Source of the DNA: Trichomonas vaginalis G3 | Lineage: Eukaryota > Parabasalia > Trichomonadida > Trichomonadidae | Assembly (NCBI RefSeq): GCF_026262505.1 | Contig: NC_067205.1 | Span: 20,581,645 to 20,645,644, forward strand | Reading direction: 5' to 3' | Length of the DNA stretch: 64,000 nt | Part shown: positions 8,342 to 19,293 of the stretch, in pieces | Position numbering within the stretch: the first letter of the stretch is position 1 | How the letters are laid out: every line of letters starts with the position of its first letter | Translations under genes and position numbers: made by a program | Notes under the pieces: model-generated | Database searches by the model: none | Told to the model about the DNA's origin: nothing | Seen by the model: only the letters and a program-made list of their open reading frames with translations

Positions 8342-9150
8342 TTATTCTTGAGCTATTTGTTGTTCTTGAGCTATTTGTTGCATTTGTTGTTCTTGAGCTA
8401 TTTGTTGTTGAAGTTGTTCTTGTAGTACAATACTTTACCAGTTGCATCTTCCAATTCGAAACTTTCTGCCGTCATTGACAATACATAGGACATAAAAGTT
8501 TTACAGGAACAAAGTTTGCGTCAACTAAGGTTAAGTTTATGTTTGCTAAAGTGTTTGAGTTTACTAAAGCTGAAAACTCTGCATTCGAATGAACAATGGC
8601 AAACCAGCAGAGAAAGTGTTGTTTATACGCATGAGTATCTTTTTGGTCATAGTAGTTTCTGTCGACATTCGAATAACACTTTGAACCTAAGTTTGAAACA
8701 ATATATAAGATTGGTGTGCTTAATGTCAATGGAATAGACATTCCTTGTATGACACCTTTTCCTGTTATAGGAAACTGTTGGTAGTAAAAACCAGAAATAA
8801 GTTTTGTATTATAGCTCATATCGTTTATAGTAAACTCAGTCGGACATCAAACATAATGAAACCTGCTCTATTGCAGCACATGTTACATCCGTCCTTAAAG
8901 TATTAAATAAGTCAACAAAAACCTGTTGGTGGTATATCTGAGTAAGTATCTTCAAAGAAGTATTTTTTTACCATTCACAACAACAAAGTCTTCTGGTGTC
9001 AAAAGAGCAAAACAGGCTTTAGTCGTCATTGTGTTTAAAGTTAGTTTACAATACCGTCCTTGAGGACTTTGTAAGTTTGTTGTTATAGAATTATATGACT
9101 CAGGGTTTTTAGTCGTAATAGTATAAACCATTATATCTTCTGCCATTTAC
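8342..9150 (-). pseudogene. Beta-rich structural remnant, possible minor capsid protein (fossil)
   Basis: The fragments are beta-strand-rich (MVYTITTKNPESYNSI; YYQQFPITGKGVIQGM) and lie between the helicase and the major-capsid-like block, where Polintons often carry a single-jelly-roll penton gene. A short QEQQIA-type repeat sits at its edge (8342-8420). The region is broken in a few places. Identification as a minor capsid protein rests on position and composition only. Confidence 0.4.
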
Positions 9151-9159
9151 TTAGCAAAT

Positions 9160-11690
9160 AAATTTTAATGAAATGTTGTGGTCGTCAAATATTTTTTATA
9201 ACGTCTGGGAAACTATATTTTAAGTTCAACGTTTCACCTCCTTTCATAACGTATATCTTGTCAATGACATTATATGAACACACCACAGCAACTAACGTCG
9301 GGTTCTATTTCTTTGATGTTTATTCGTCTGCCTCTGTCAAAAGTTTCAATAGTTCTTTCAAAACTTCATGAGGTGCAATGACATATTGAGTTCACTTTTA
9401 CAGGGTTGTGTTCGACCAAGTTTAACATTATACCTAAAGCTTGACAAATCTTCTCCTGAGTTTGAAGTTTGTCTTTCAGTTGCATGTAGTCGTTTCGAAT
9501 ATCTGCAACAGAACTTAAGTCTCTGCTAACTTCAGGGTATGTTGGTTCTTTTACAGGAAACTATTGTTATACCATCTTCGTCTTCGTATGGTTTCCCACT
9601 TCAACATCTCTTTCTTTGACATTGACAACAACACTTTGACTGTTTGTTTGAGTTGGTGAATTTAACTTCACATCTGCCACCGCCATTAAACCTTTGAAAC
9701 ACTACGCTTCTATTTTTCGGAAATGACATTTTACTAAGAATAAAAAGATGGACGTATTTGAGTATCTCTTCGAATTGAAGCAAAACAAAGTTTATACACA
9801 CAAACAGTACAAATACATGACAGAGTAGTTCTTTACACAAACAATGGAAAATGTTATAGAATAGCAGTCTTTGCTGAACCAAAATATTTCATAAAGCAGG
9901 AGAGTTGGTATAACTGAGATGGTGAAAGTTCTTGACGTTGACAAAATATAACAACAAAACTGACCGTATATTTCTAAAGGTAAGTTTATAATACAATATT
10001 ATGTCAAAACTGGCGTACTGTCAATATTTGACGGAGAGAAGTCAGTTCAAGAACAACTTACTGACCTGCTGCCAAAATCTGCTCGATGGAAGCTGTCGTT
10101 TACCAATCTGAGGAGCCCCAGCAGGTTTCATCGAACGAATCTTCAAAAAGAGCATCTTCCGTGAAAAGTGCTATTGGTTTTGTAAACTTCTTTGCTCTCA
10201 GTTCATCTGGACCGTCTCTGTCACCAGTATATTGTATTTGTACAGTACCAACAGTTGAAATACCACCCATAAAGTCTTCTGAGTCAGCAAATGGAATGCC
10301 AAGCCAAAAGTTGAACGGTCTCCATTTGTATATTGAGTTTTTTGACCTCCTGTATGAGTCCATACTTTCACATATGGCATAATAGAACTTTGCATTTCAG
10401 GGTTTATGGTTGTTGTGAAGTTGTTGTTAAAGTTCATAGCATCTAATGTCAAGTTGTATGACCTCATATCCTCAACTGTAGAATATTCTTCTCTTGGATA
10501 GTATTTGCCATCTATGTTTATATGGTATTTAATACCAGGGTTGTAGAAGCAAGAATAGTCATTTATAGTTCGTCTGAACAGTACAAACATAGTATCTGCA
10601 TGTTTCATTGCAGTTGTTAAAGCAATATCTGTTCTTGCACCTGGGTCAGCACTTTGGTTTCCAACTTCACCTGCAAAGTCTTTGACAGATATTTGGTGTA
10701 TAGGGAACATAAGTGGAACTGCAATATATTTGGCAGCTAAAGCATTTGAAATATCTGGGTCCAACATATAGACTGCAAGTCTGCTTTCTATTCTCTTGCA
10801 TTCAAACTTTTCGCATGTGAACTTAACTGGGTCCCAAGCAGTTCCAGCAGCATTGAAGTAGTAGTTTACTTCAGTGTTGAGGTTGAGAAACCAAAGTCTA
10901 AGTCAACTTTGTCTTTGCAAAAGTCGGCGAATGACGTTTGATTTGCTCCCTTTACGTCTGTAAGAGTGAATGGGTCTTGTGTTGGTGCAATGACTAAGTT
11001 ATTTTTGCTTGGAGTAAGTTCGATAGAAATTTTCCTGCCCAGTTTGGCAAGTATCTTAAAAACCTGAAGATGAGGAAAGATGACAAAGGAACTCTAAGTT
11101 TCAGTTTTACTTTGGTTACTGCTGCTGCAGTTTGTCCAGAAAGGTCAACATAAACTCCTGGAACGTTAGGGTCAAGTCTTCTTATTTTCTCAATAGTTGC
11201 ATACTGGTCTGTTTGTTCTCTAGCTTGTGGTTGTACTGAGTTTCTCAAAGCGAACCATTCATAGTTTGCCCATGTTACTGTTTGAACTAAGTCAGAGTTA
11301 GAATATATCTTATATCCCATGAAAACTTCTGGAGCATATTGGTATCCGACATAGAAAATTCCATTGCAACCTTTCTTGTCAGACAACTTGGCAGAAGGTT
11401 TTATTTCAATGTCTTGTTCCACGTATAAGAAAGAGTTGTCAATAGAAATTATATGAAACCTGTCGCAAGCAATATCTACTGTTGTTGAAGAACCTTCTCC
11501 AAACTCACCTACGTTTCCATAAGAAACAGCAGTTGTATATTCGTAAGTTCCAGGAACTATTTCTGACCTTCTAATGGCATTGTCGCATTCGTTATACCAT
11601 TCGGAAACATTTCCATTCATGGCATCCAAAACTGTTGGCGTTATATTCTGAGCGCGTACATTTCATATGAGTAAAAATATAGAATAGTTG
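9160..11690 (-). pseudogene. Capsid block with double-jelly-roll major-capsid-like remnant (fossil)
   Basis: The better-preserved parts (roughly 10.1-10.8 and 11.0-11.6 kb) are strand-rich with long aromatic segments such as FHIISIDNSFLYVEQDIEI and MFVLFRRTINDYSCFYNP, plus IAVPLMFPIHQISVKDF, in the style of double-jelly-roll capsid proteins. Its size and its place between helicase and coiled-coil genes fit a Polinton major capsid gene. The 9.2-10.0 kb part is too decayed to assign. The block is broken, with several breaks. A fold comparison of the preserved parts against known Polinton capsid proteins would decide the call. Confidence 0.5.
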
Positions 11691-11693
11691 GAT

Positions 11694-14272
11694 TTATATG
11701 TCATAATAGAACCCACTCCGACCAAGCTTTACTTTCTTCCTGACTGAGTTTTTAACTCTTCTTTTTCCTTCATTGCCCTCTGCTTGAAGTTGTTGCATCT
11801 TTGCATTATGTTCATCTAGTATGTTGCAAATTTTCCATGTCCTTTTTGCCTTTTGGCTCTGGTCGCCCATCTCAGGTAACCTATATCCTAGAAAGAGTTT
11901 GTCATAGTCTGTATTTGAGTCTTCGCGTATTGTTTGCATGACTCTTTCCTGAGTTTCCGGTTCAAGCTCTTCAAACAGTGCCTGTCCATATGGAATATGC
12001 TCGTTTCCAAATATATGTTTTTGTAGCCATTCTGGTTTTCTTTCCATGTTACCAACTATATCTTTTGTGAATGGGAAAGCTTCTACCCAATCTTTCAGTC
12101 TTGCGTCGTTTATTTCTGTAGTTGGTTTTATTTTGTCAAGGAACATGTTTTTCAATACTAACATTTCATTTGGTACTGTCCATTTGAGTTTTCTTAAATA
12201 TTCATCCCTTCTCGGTTCATTGTCTGCAAAGTAAGTTTTTATGACATTTTGTAAACTTTCGTTTGCAAGGTCATGTACAATAGGTTCTCTTCCTTCGCTC
12301 TCCCTAACTTTCTTTCTAAACTCTTCACCAAATATACCATCTCTATGGTTCTGTGTAGTTCTTTGAGATAAATGTTCTAGAACGTCAGGTGTTATATTTC
12401 CATCAGCCATGTTCATTTCATACTGGTCCAAAATATCTGCATGTTTCATATCTTTCAATGGCATTAAAGCCGCGCTGAAAATACCAGCTATATCTCGTTC
12501 ACCATTCGCTTCCATTGCGTCTACAACTTCTTGGAATTGAGGTTGTAAGTTTATGAACCACCTATCCGGATTAGCTTTATGACCCCATCTCATTGTAGTT
12601 CCATCGTCTGCAGAAACAAAAGTAGGTTTGTTTCCATCTTGGTTAGGTTCTGAATGAACTTTAAACAATGTTTCATTTCTATATGTTTCTTGAAATTTAA
12701 CCTTTTATTTTCACCGAGTTCATCCGAAGATTGAACGTTAAATGCTCGTAAGTAAAAAGGGTTGTTGTATTTGTGTACATTTTCTTTCAGTACTTCCATT
12801 CTATGCTGAATATTTTCATCTGGTGTTGGAGTCTTTTGTATGTCGGCAAACATTTTTCGATATTCTTCTACTATGTCAGCCGAATTTTTTTTAGACTCTT
12901 GGAAATATTCCATATTCTCCGCATACTCTTGTTGAGGGTCAAGATTTTTCGGCTGTTCCAAATCTTCATCTAGTTCTGTGAAGTTAGTTTCCAAAGGAGT
13001 GACTTGTTCGTTTCCTTCAGGCTCTTCTAGCTGTTGTTGCTGAACTATTTCTTCCATGTCTGGTTGTATCTGAACTTCTTCCTGTGGAGTTTCTTGTACC
13101 TCATCTGCTGGCATTTCATATATTCCGAGACCGTTTTCAACAATTTCCCTATCTACGTCATCCGCATTCATAAGCTTTTGTTCTTTCGTTCCGTCTCTAT
13201 TTTTTACGCGTTTCATGACGAAAGTTGAATTGTCATTTAGCTCTGACATCAAATATCTCGGAGTAAATTCATCCATGTCATTTGGATGATATGCTATTAA
13301 ATCATATCCCTTAGCGAGCTTGTATTTTCCAGGTTTGAGATTATATCCGTTTTGGTGCTGAGCCATAAAGCTAAATAGGTTCGGGTCAGTATTTCCATCC
13401 TTGAACTTTCCAATAGCTTCTTTATATCTGTCACTAAAGTCAACAGTATCTGGGAAACCACACTCTTCTTTAAGCATTTTTAAGAATTCTTGGTTTCCTT
13501 GTTCTCTACTTCTTTTATGTCCTTGCTCTGGTTGTGGAGGTGGTTGTTGTGCTGGTTGTGGAGGTGGTTGTTGTGCAGGGTTTTGAACTGTTGGTTGTTG
13601 TGCATGCCTGTGTCTGTGTCCATGTGACGATGTAAATGTTTTAGGTAGTCCTGGTGCAGGTGCTTCTCTTGGAGGGTTTGGTGGTATATAAGTTCCACCA
13701 GCTGGCACATATGTTCCATCTGCAGCGTAATGTCCTACCTGACTTTTCGTTTTTAAGAAAGCATTTACTAGGTCTGTTTTGGTCTGTTGTAACTCTTTTT
13801 CTTGACTTTCCACAACAGTTGCTCTAACGGCGTCATAGGCACTTTGAACTGCCTGTCTCGTTGCTGCATCTGTTATTTTCGTCATATTTTGTGCTACTTC
13901 TCTTAACTCGTTGTCGAAACCTTCAGACTTCAGTTTCTTTCCAGATGAGAAGTCGTTCACTTGTTTCACCTTACTATGAAGAGCTTCGAAGGCGTTCTTA
14001 AAGTCAGCATTCGTTAAAGCTTCATTTGAACTGTCTTCATCCGCTTGTATTTTTGTCCTTATTGACCCTATGAGTTGGGCTGCTTTAGCGTTGGCTTGGG
14101 CATCTAACCAGTCATTGTTAGCTTTTATATATTCTGCGCTTTTCATTGCCTTTTGCATAGCCGCGTCGTTATTTTTACTTTCTTGTGCTAAGTTTTCATA
14201 CTGTACGGTTTGGTTTTGCAACTGTAAAAGTTTTTCTGCCTTTACATTTGCTTCAACTTCTTTTATACTCAT
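11694..14272 (-). pseudogene. Large structural-type protein region, Gln/Pro-rich and coiled-coil (fossil)
   Basis: The upstream part has long amphipathic helices (Lys/Gln/Glu/Ala-rich, about 200 residues), then a Pro/Gln linker with repeated QPPPQPAQ words and a His-rich patch, then acidic Glu/Gln-rich sequence. The downstream part (about 300 residues) is globular and charged, ending in a basic tail (RRVKNSVRKKVKLGRSGFYYDI). No family is recognised. Its position next to the capsid block suggests a virion-associated or scaffold-like protein (inference). It is not intact as a whole. Confidence 0.5.
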
Positions 14273-14858
14273 CGCTATCCATATATGTCTTCAGGGCTTT
14301 TTGTTTTATCTCTTCATCTTTCAGTATTTTATATTGAGTAGTATGGTTTTTCAAATTTATGACATCTTGTTCCATTTTTGCTACTTCTGCTGCTTTTTCT
14401 GACACTTTTTTTGCATATTCCTCTGTACTTAGTTCTTTCAGTTGTTCTTCTTTCTTCTTTTTCTCTACGTTTAACTCATTGAGTTTCTTTGTGTGTCTGT
14501 CATATTCTAGTTTCTTTTCGTTTTCACTTATTTGTTTCTGTATGTCTATGTTTGACTTTTTGACATCTGTTATTTGATTTTTGAGTGAACTCAAATTCAT
14601 TTGACTTTGAGGGTTATAAGCTGTTCCGTCTGCAGCTCCACCATAGCCTGCCATTTTCGCTAAAAGTGCCGCTCTTAAACCTCCACTCTGTGCACCAACA
14701 ACTCGGTTTAAAAGCATAGGATTGCTTGACATTTGTTGCAACATAGTGGGGTCATTCATTATTTGTTGTTGCAACTGTTGTTGTGGTGTTAGTTTTACTA
14801 TTGGATGTTTCAATGCTCTCTTCCTCTTACGTATATTCTTACGTAGCTTACGTGGCAT
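14253..14858 (-). CDS. Basic-N-terminus coiled-coil protein of the element
   Basis: The frame encodes about 201 residues. It starts with a strongly basic stretch (MPRKLRKNIRKRKRALKH) that could bind nucleic acid, then a Gln/Met-rich segment (PQQQLQQQIMNDPTMLQQM), a Gly/Ala-rich turn region (GLRAALLAKMAGYGG) and a long Lys/Glu coiled coil to the end. It is the first gene of the minus-strand block, directly next to the right terminal repeats. The layout suits a small virion core or packaging accessory protein, but no family was recognised. Confidence 0.55.
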   Translation of the reverse strand: MPRKLRKNIRKRKRALKHPIVKLTPQQQLQQQIMNDPTMLQQMSSNPMLLNRVVGAQSGGLRAALLAKMAGYGGAADGTAYNPQSQMNLSSLKNQITDVKKSNIDIQKQISENEKKLEYDRHTKKLNELNVEKKKKEEQLKELSTEEYAKKVSEKAAEVAKMEQDVINLKNHTTQYKILKDEEIKQKALKTYMDSDEYKRS

Positions 14859-14871
14859 TTTAAGTGAAGTT

Positions 14872-16224
14872 AAAAAGCGGCATTTGACAGATGTTTTGTT
14901 GTGACTTCTTCGTAAAGACTTTGTTGTGACTTCTTCGTAAAGACTTTGTCAAGACTTCTTCGTAAAGACTTTGTTGAGATTTCTTCGTAAAGACTTTGTC
15001 AAGACTTCTTCATAAAGACTTTGTTGAGATTTCTTCATCGTAATGAGTGTAAATGACCCAAAAATAATGTTTATGTTAGAATGTTAGATCTAACCTCTTT
15101 TCTAACATGTTTTCTAACATGGTCTAAAACATACAAAACTCATGAAATTTCATACGGAATTCAATAAAAATAATGTTTATGTTAGAATGTTAGATCTAAC
15201 CTCTTTTCTAACATGTTTTCTAACATGGTCTAAAACATACAAAACTCATGAAATTTCATACGGAATTCAGCAAAAATAATGTTTATGTTAGAATGTTAGA
15301 TCTAACATGTTTTCTAACATGTTTTCTAACATCGTAGAAAACTCATGATTTCATCGTAAATGTTTTGTCAAGACTTCTTCGTAAAGACTTTGTTGAGATT
15401 TCTTCGTAAAGTTCTTCATCGTAAATGTTTTGTAAAGTCTTTCTCATGAACTTTCTTGTCAATGTTTTGTTGAGACTTTGTAAAGTTCTTCATCGTAAAG
15501 ACTTTGTAAAGAAAGTTCATGAACTTTCTTGTCAATGTTTTGTTGAGACTTTGTAAAGTTCTTCATCGTAAAGACTTTGTAAAGAAAGTTCATGAGTTTT
15601 CTACGATGTTAGAAAACATGTTAGAAAACATGTTAGATCTAACATTCTAACATAAAATATATTTTTGTCTGATTTTACGAAGAAGTCTTGACAAAACATT
15701 TACGATGAAGAAGTCTTGACAAAACATTTACGATGAAGAAGTCTTGACAAAAACATTTACGATGAAGAAGTCTTGACAAAACATTTACGATGAAGAAGTC
15801 TTGACAAAACATTTACGATGAAGAAGTCTTGACAAAACATTTACGATGAAGAAGTCTTGACAAAACATTTACGATGAAATCATGAGTTTTCTACGATGTT
15901 AGAAAACATGTTAGAAAACATGTTAGATCTAACATTCTAACATAAAATATATTTTTGTCTGATTTTACGATGAAGAAGTCTTGACAAAACATTTACGATG
16001 AAGAAGTCTTGACAAAACATTTACGATGAAGAAGTCTTGACAAAACATTTACGATGAAATCATGAGTTTTCTACGATGTTAGAAAACATGTTAGAAAACA
16101 TGTTAGATCTAACATTCTAACATAAAATATATTTTTGTCTGATTTTACGAAGAAGTCTTGACAAAACATTTACGATGAAGAAGTCTTGACAAAACATTTA
16201 CGATGAAGAAGTCTTGACAAAAAA
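14872..16224. repeat. Right-end higher-order repeat of the element
   Basis: From 14890 to 15560 the repeat word runs forward (CGTAAAGACTTTGTTGAG, CGTAAATGTTTTGTCAAG), with GTTA-type iterons near 15066, 15178 and 15286. After about 15600 it runs inverted as a 28 bp tandem unit (GATGAAGAAGTCTTGAC plus AAAACATTTAC), with blocks of about 7, 3 and 2-3 units. Each block follows one iteron (15605, 15897, 16077), so the iteron plus unit array itself repeats as a higher-order unit. The array stops mid-unit at about 16222. Confidence 0.85.
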
Positions 16225-16285
16225 GTCAACGGCTGGTCGGCTGGGGCTCCGGTCCTCCTCTTGGGTCTTGGGCAAAATTTCTTAT

Positions 16286-16384
16286 GGGCTAGAAGGCACG
16301 AAGTGCCTGGAAGCCCTCCGAATAAAAACTTCATTTATACTAAAACATCCTCAGGGCTAGAAGGCACGAAGTGCCTGGAAGCCC
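16286..16384. repeat. Two copies of a 31 nt GC-rich hairpin
   Basis: The copies at 16286-16316 and 16354-16384 are identical. Each folds as GGGCT/AGCCC outside and AGGCAC-GAA-GTGCCT inside. The surrounding DNA (16226-16390) is far more GC-rich than the rest of the window and has no gene. It abuts the end of the virus-like element and is followed by a 38-base T run at 16392-16429. Confidence 0.7.
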
Positions 16385-16389
16385 CACTA

Positions 16390-16391
<2 letters not shown>

Positions 16392-16429
<38 letters not shown>
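16392..16429. repeat. T38 homopolymer
   Basis: An uninterrupted run of 38 T lies between the GC-rich hairpins and the phosphatase promoter region. On the minus strand it would be a poly-A run. It may mark the end of a retroposed or repeat unit, or may be a simple slippage tract. Confidence 0.8.
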
Positions 16430-16432
<3 letters not shown>

Positions 16433-16637
16433 TTCTAATATCATAGAAATATGAAATATTGAGAAGTTTGGAATCAATAATTGCAATTCACTGTGAATTG
16501 GAAGTAAATAGCTATAAAAATGGCAGATATAAATAGGCCATTGTTTTCTTGGATATTTGTGTCGACGCACGTTTTCAAATTCTAAAAAAGTGATGGATCT
16601 TTGTAAAGTTTGTAAGGTGAATTTTTTTTAGAAAAAA

Positions 16638-17570
16638 ATGGATTTAGATGTTGATGCTATTATACAGTCAATCAGACAAGGAAACCAAGTTCAGGAGCAA
16701 GAAGTTGTATCTATCATGACGAAACTTCAAGAAGTTCTTTTTAATGAGAATAATGTTTTAGAATTAAGTTCACCAATCATCATTTGCGGCGATATTCATG
16801 GACAATTATACGATTTATTCCAATTATTCGATACAGTAGTACCTAAAGGTATTGGCTCAACAAAATTTTTGTTCATGGGAGACTACGTTGACCGTGGAAG
16901 ATTCTCAATGGAAACATTTGCATATCTTGCAGCTCTTAAATTGAAATATCCAAAGCAATTCTTCTTACTTCGAGGAAATCATGAATGCCGACAAGTTAAC
17001 CAAGCATACGGATTTTATGCCGAAACACTACAGAATTACGGACACTCTGGAATTTGGTCACTATGTAATGAAATATTCGACCTTCTTCCAATGGCTGCCT
17101 TAATTGATAATAGAGTTTTTAGTGTCCACGGAGGATTGTCGCCTAAAGTTACTCTAATGGAAACGATAGATTTAATGGACAGACAGGATGAGCTACTATC
17201 AAGTGGCGCTCTCTGTGATTTATGTTGGAGTGATCCAGACAATGATATAGAGAACTGGAGAGAGAATGAAAGAGGTGCTGGATGGATATTTGGTGCAAGA
17301 CAAGTCCAAGAATTTTGCCATAATAATAAAATCGACTTAATTACGAGATCTCATCAATTGGCAGCTAATGGATATCAATGGTTCTTCGAGGAGCATTTAA
17401 TTACTGTTTGGTCTGCGCCAAATTATATGTATCGCGCTGGTAATAAGGCAACAGTGTTGAAATACGATAGAAGCGCACCAAAGGAGTTCAGTTTGATATT
17501 CTTTGATGCTTGCCCGAATGATAAGAGGAAGATTCCTGAAGATATTACTGTTTCTCAATACTTCTTATAA
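16638..17570 (+). CDS. PP2A/PP4/PP6-type serine/threonine protein phosphatase catalytic subunit
   Basis: This is a full-length PPP-family phosphatase of 310 residues, the usual size for PP2A-group catalytic subunits. Metal and catalytic motifs are present in order: GDIHGQ (51-56), GDYVDRG (81-87), LRGNHE (111-116), SVHGGLSP (162-169), RSHQL near residue 239 and WSAPNY near residue 256. It ends in YFL, like the carboxymethylated tail of PP2A, PP4 and PP6. It removes phosphate from Ser/Thr residues using two metal ions and is expected to work with regulatory subunits. Small departures from the family are GRFS for G(Y/F)YS and RSHQL for RAHQL. The spacing fits PP6 or PP4 at least as well as PP2A. 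The ATG at 16638 follows an A-rich leader. Confidence 0.93.
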   Translation: MDLDVDAIIQSIRQGNQVQEQEVVSIMTKLQEVLFNENNVLELSSPIIICGDIHGQLYDLFQLFDTVVPKGIGSTKFLFMGDYVDRGRFSMETFAYLAALKLKYPKQFFLLRGNHECRQVNQAYGFYAETLQNYGHSGIWSLCNEIFDLLPMAALIDNRVFSVHGGLSPKVTLMETIDLMDRQDELLSSGALCDLCWSDPDNDIENWRENERGAGWIFGARQVQEFCHNNKIDLITRSHQLAANGYQWFFEEHLITVWSAPNYMYRAGNKATVLKYDRSAPKEFSLIFFDACPNDKRKIPEDITVSQYFL

Positions 17571-17822
17571 GATATTTTTTCCTTTTTTATATTTATAATG
17601 TTAAACGCTTTATTTATTATATATAACTGCATAACTCTCGAATTTGCTCAAAAAATATAATAGATTTCTAATTAATAATTGGATATTATCATTTTGTTGT
17701 TTTATTGTATTTTCAAAAAGTAGATAATATTATTAGAGAAATGTTTATTAAACAGAAATTGTAGTATTTATATTTTCTATTTTTGTAAAATTTGATTTTG
17801 AAATTGTTGACATTGTTTATGT
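17571..17822. other. Intergenic, nothing seen
   Basis: AT-rich DNA between the phosphatase stop and the convergent small gene. No reading frame or repeat of note. Confidence 0.6.
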
Positions 17823-18014
17823 CTATTGTTGTGTCTTTGTATTTTCAACAGCTTGGGAAATTTGCTGATAGTTTCTTGTCTGTTCGATTGGAACTTCGCT
17901 TAAAGAAACGAATTCTTGAAATGGTTCTTTGTATTCTGGATTTCCGTGTTCTTCTGTAGTAAATGTTACGAATTCACCGAACTCTGTAACAAATTCTTTC
18001 CCTAATAGCGACAT
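17823..18014 (-). CDS. Small hypothetical protein, 63 aa
   Basis: The frame MSLLGKEFVTEFGEF... is acidic in the middle and Gln/Asn/Thr-rich at its end, with no recognisable domain. The main support is its start: its ATG lies 20 bp from the ATG of the divergent gene at 18035, and the spacer contains TCACTTTTTT on this strand, an initiator-like match. The same arrangement occurs at 21451/21465. It could still be a chance frame. Confidence 0.5.
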   Translation of the reverse strand: MSLLGKEFVTEFGEFVTFTTEEHGNPEYKEPFQEFVSLSEVPIEQTRNYQQISQAVENTKTQQ

Positions 18015-18034
18015 CTAAAAAAGTGACAAATATT
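18015..18034. promoter_or_regulatory. 20 bp divergent promoter with AAAAGTGAC word
   Basis: The whole spacer between two divergent ATGs holds AAAAAAGTGACAAATATT. Read on the minus strand it gives TCACTTTT, which fits the trichomonad initiator pattern TCA(+1)YWW. The same word fills the 13 bp spacer at 21452-21464 and precedes the gene starting at 19293. Confidence 0.6.
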
Positions 18035-18277
18035 ATGAAACATGTAAATTTATTTCAAAACAAAGGAGTGAATCAAAATTATGCAGAAGAATTGATGCAA
18101 ACAGAAGCAAATGATTTCCTCGAGATGCAGAGAGGTGATAGACAAGATGTTAGAGAAGTTTCTGCCGATTTACACCAGTGCCTAGAAAGAATTAAAGCAA
18201 TGTGTAGCGATTTTGCTCCAAATGATAATTACCAGCAATCTGATGACTCTAGCGATTCAGATGTTGTTTGTTTATAA
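18035..18277 (+). CDS. Small hypothetical acidic protein, 80 aa
   Basis: The frame encodes MKHVNLFQNKGVNQNYAEE... with an amphipathic helix-rich middle (EANDFLEMQRGDRQDVREVSADLHQCLERIKAM is helical in pattern) and an acidic Ser/Asp tail (QQSDDSSDSDVVCL). No family is recognised. The ATG at 18035 is the first in frame after the AAAAGTGAC word. It is divergent from the 63-residue gene. Confidence 0.6.
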   Translation: MKHVNLFQNKGVNQNYAEELMQTEANDFLEMQRGDRQDVREVSADLHQCLERIKAMCSDFAPNDNYQQSDDSSDSDVVCL

Positions 18278-18717
18278 TATTAATTTTTTTATCACCGTTC
18301 AAAGACCTAAAAATTGTTAGTATAACTCAATCATACAGTTTTTGATAGATTTACATCCATAATTCATTAGATATAATTTGATATTTGATATATTTGAAAA
18401 TCTTTCAATTTCCATTATAGCTGCAAAGTTAAATATATGGTTCCTTCGTAGACTTGTATTCATAAAATATTAGGAAATTACGAAAAATAAGTTTAATATA
18501 ACAACAAAAAATAAAACTAAACATGCTAAAATATATAAATATGAAGTAGTATTGTATTTGTTTGCTTGGGATCGGTAAAGTTATAAGCTTTTGTGTATGA
18601 TATCAAGAAAAAAATAATTTGCTTTCAAAAACATTGAAAAATTCAATGAATCTAATTGTTGATGGCATGTAGTGTATAGATACCAACTAATTCCAATGAT
18701 AATATTGATTTGTAAAA
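18278..18717. other. Intergenic, nothing seen
   Basis: About 440 bp of AT-rich DNA between two converging genes. No RNA gene, repeat or plausible frame was recognised. Confidence 0.6.
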
Positions 18718-19293
18718 TTATTTTCTAGATTTTGAAGAACTGGTTGTTTTTCTATTGTTTGAAAGTACTTTTTGAAGATTATCGAGTTTATTTTGTATTG
18801 CTTCGTATTGAGATTTATAATATTCGGCTAATTTGTTGCCAGAAAGTTCTGGAGGAGTCCTTGTTCGAGCTCTATTTGATGTTGGTGTATGAACAAATTT
18901 TGGTTGACTATCGCGTGACATTCTTTCAGAACCGCGAAGAAGACTGATTTCTTGCTGTAATTTACTAATATCATCCCTTAGCTCTTTAATTTCTGATTCG
19001 GAATCGATTAATTGATGCTCAAGCATGCTGATCGACTCTCTTAAATTCTTTGTTTCAGAATCAGAAGGAAGTGATGGCAACGGAGCATTGTTGCTTGAAA
19101 TGTGTAAAATTGATTTGCTCTTTAGCGAATCATTCTTTTTTCTTGGAGAATTTACAAAATTATGCGTTGGAGTTGAAATATGACGAAACGAAATCGGTTC
19201 GAATAACGGCGTATCATGCTTTTCATAATTATCAATAAGGTTTGCTAAAGAAGGAGGAAATTGAAGTCTATGATCTGCGTCAAAGTGCGACAT
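18718..19293 (-). CDS. Coiled-coil protein, 191 aa, unknown
   Basis: The N-terminal 70 residues are Ser/Pro/Asn-rich and probably disordered. Residues about 82-120 form a clear heptad coiled coil (SISMLEHQLIDSESEIKEL and the following DDISKLQQEISLL). A Thr/Pro-rich linker (HTPTSNRARTRTPPE) follows, then a second short coil (YEAIQNKLDNLQKVL) and a Ser/Lys/Arg tail. Such a layout is common in cytoskeletal or basal-body proteins, but no specific homologue is recognised. Its ATG is preceded on its strand by TCACTTTTCAATAT, an initiator-like match. Confidence 0.75.
   Translation of the reverse strand: MSHFDADHRLQFPPSLANLIDNYEKHDTPLFEPISFRHISTPTHNFVNSPRKKNDSLKSKSILHISSNNAPLPSLPSDSETKNLRESISMLEHQLIDSESEIKELRDDISKLQQEISLLRGSERMSRDSQPKFVHTPTSNRARTRTPPELSGNKLAEYYKSQYEAIQNKLDNLQKVLSNNRKTTSSSKSRK

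Larger units (their letters stand above)
1..16224. mobile_element. Polinton/Maverick-like element, right-hand part (fossil)
   Basis: The parts seen are KilA-N-type DNA-binding proteins, a T5orf172-like protein, an FtsK/HerA-type packaging ATPase, a D5-like SF3 helicase, a block with double-jelly-roll-capsid-like reading frames, and Lys/Gln-rich coiled-coil proteins, all embedded in palindromic and tandem repeats. This content fits a virus-like Polinton/Maverick or a related Polinton-like virus. The window opens inside the repeats, so the left end, and any polymerase or integrase, would lie outside. The right end is placed where the 28 bp repeat stops and unrelated GC-rich DNA begins. The element is broken, with about ten breaks concentrated in the structural half. 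End repeats are still close to identical and several genes remain open, so the insertion looks fairly young. The target-site duplication cannot be tested here. Confidence 0.85.

Noticed and set aside
15690-16225. CRISPR-like array of 28 bp repeats
   Set aside because: Units are head-to-tail with no unique spacers, and the same words occur throughout the mobile element; this is a eukaryotic-type repeat.
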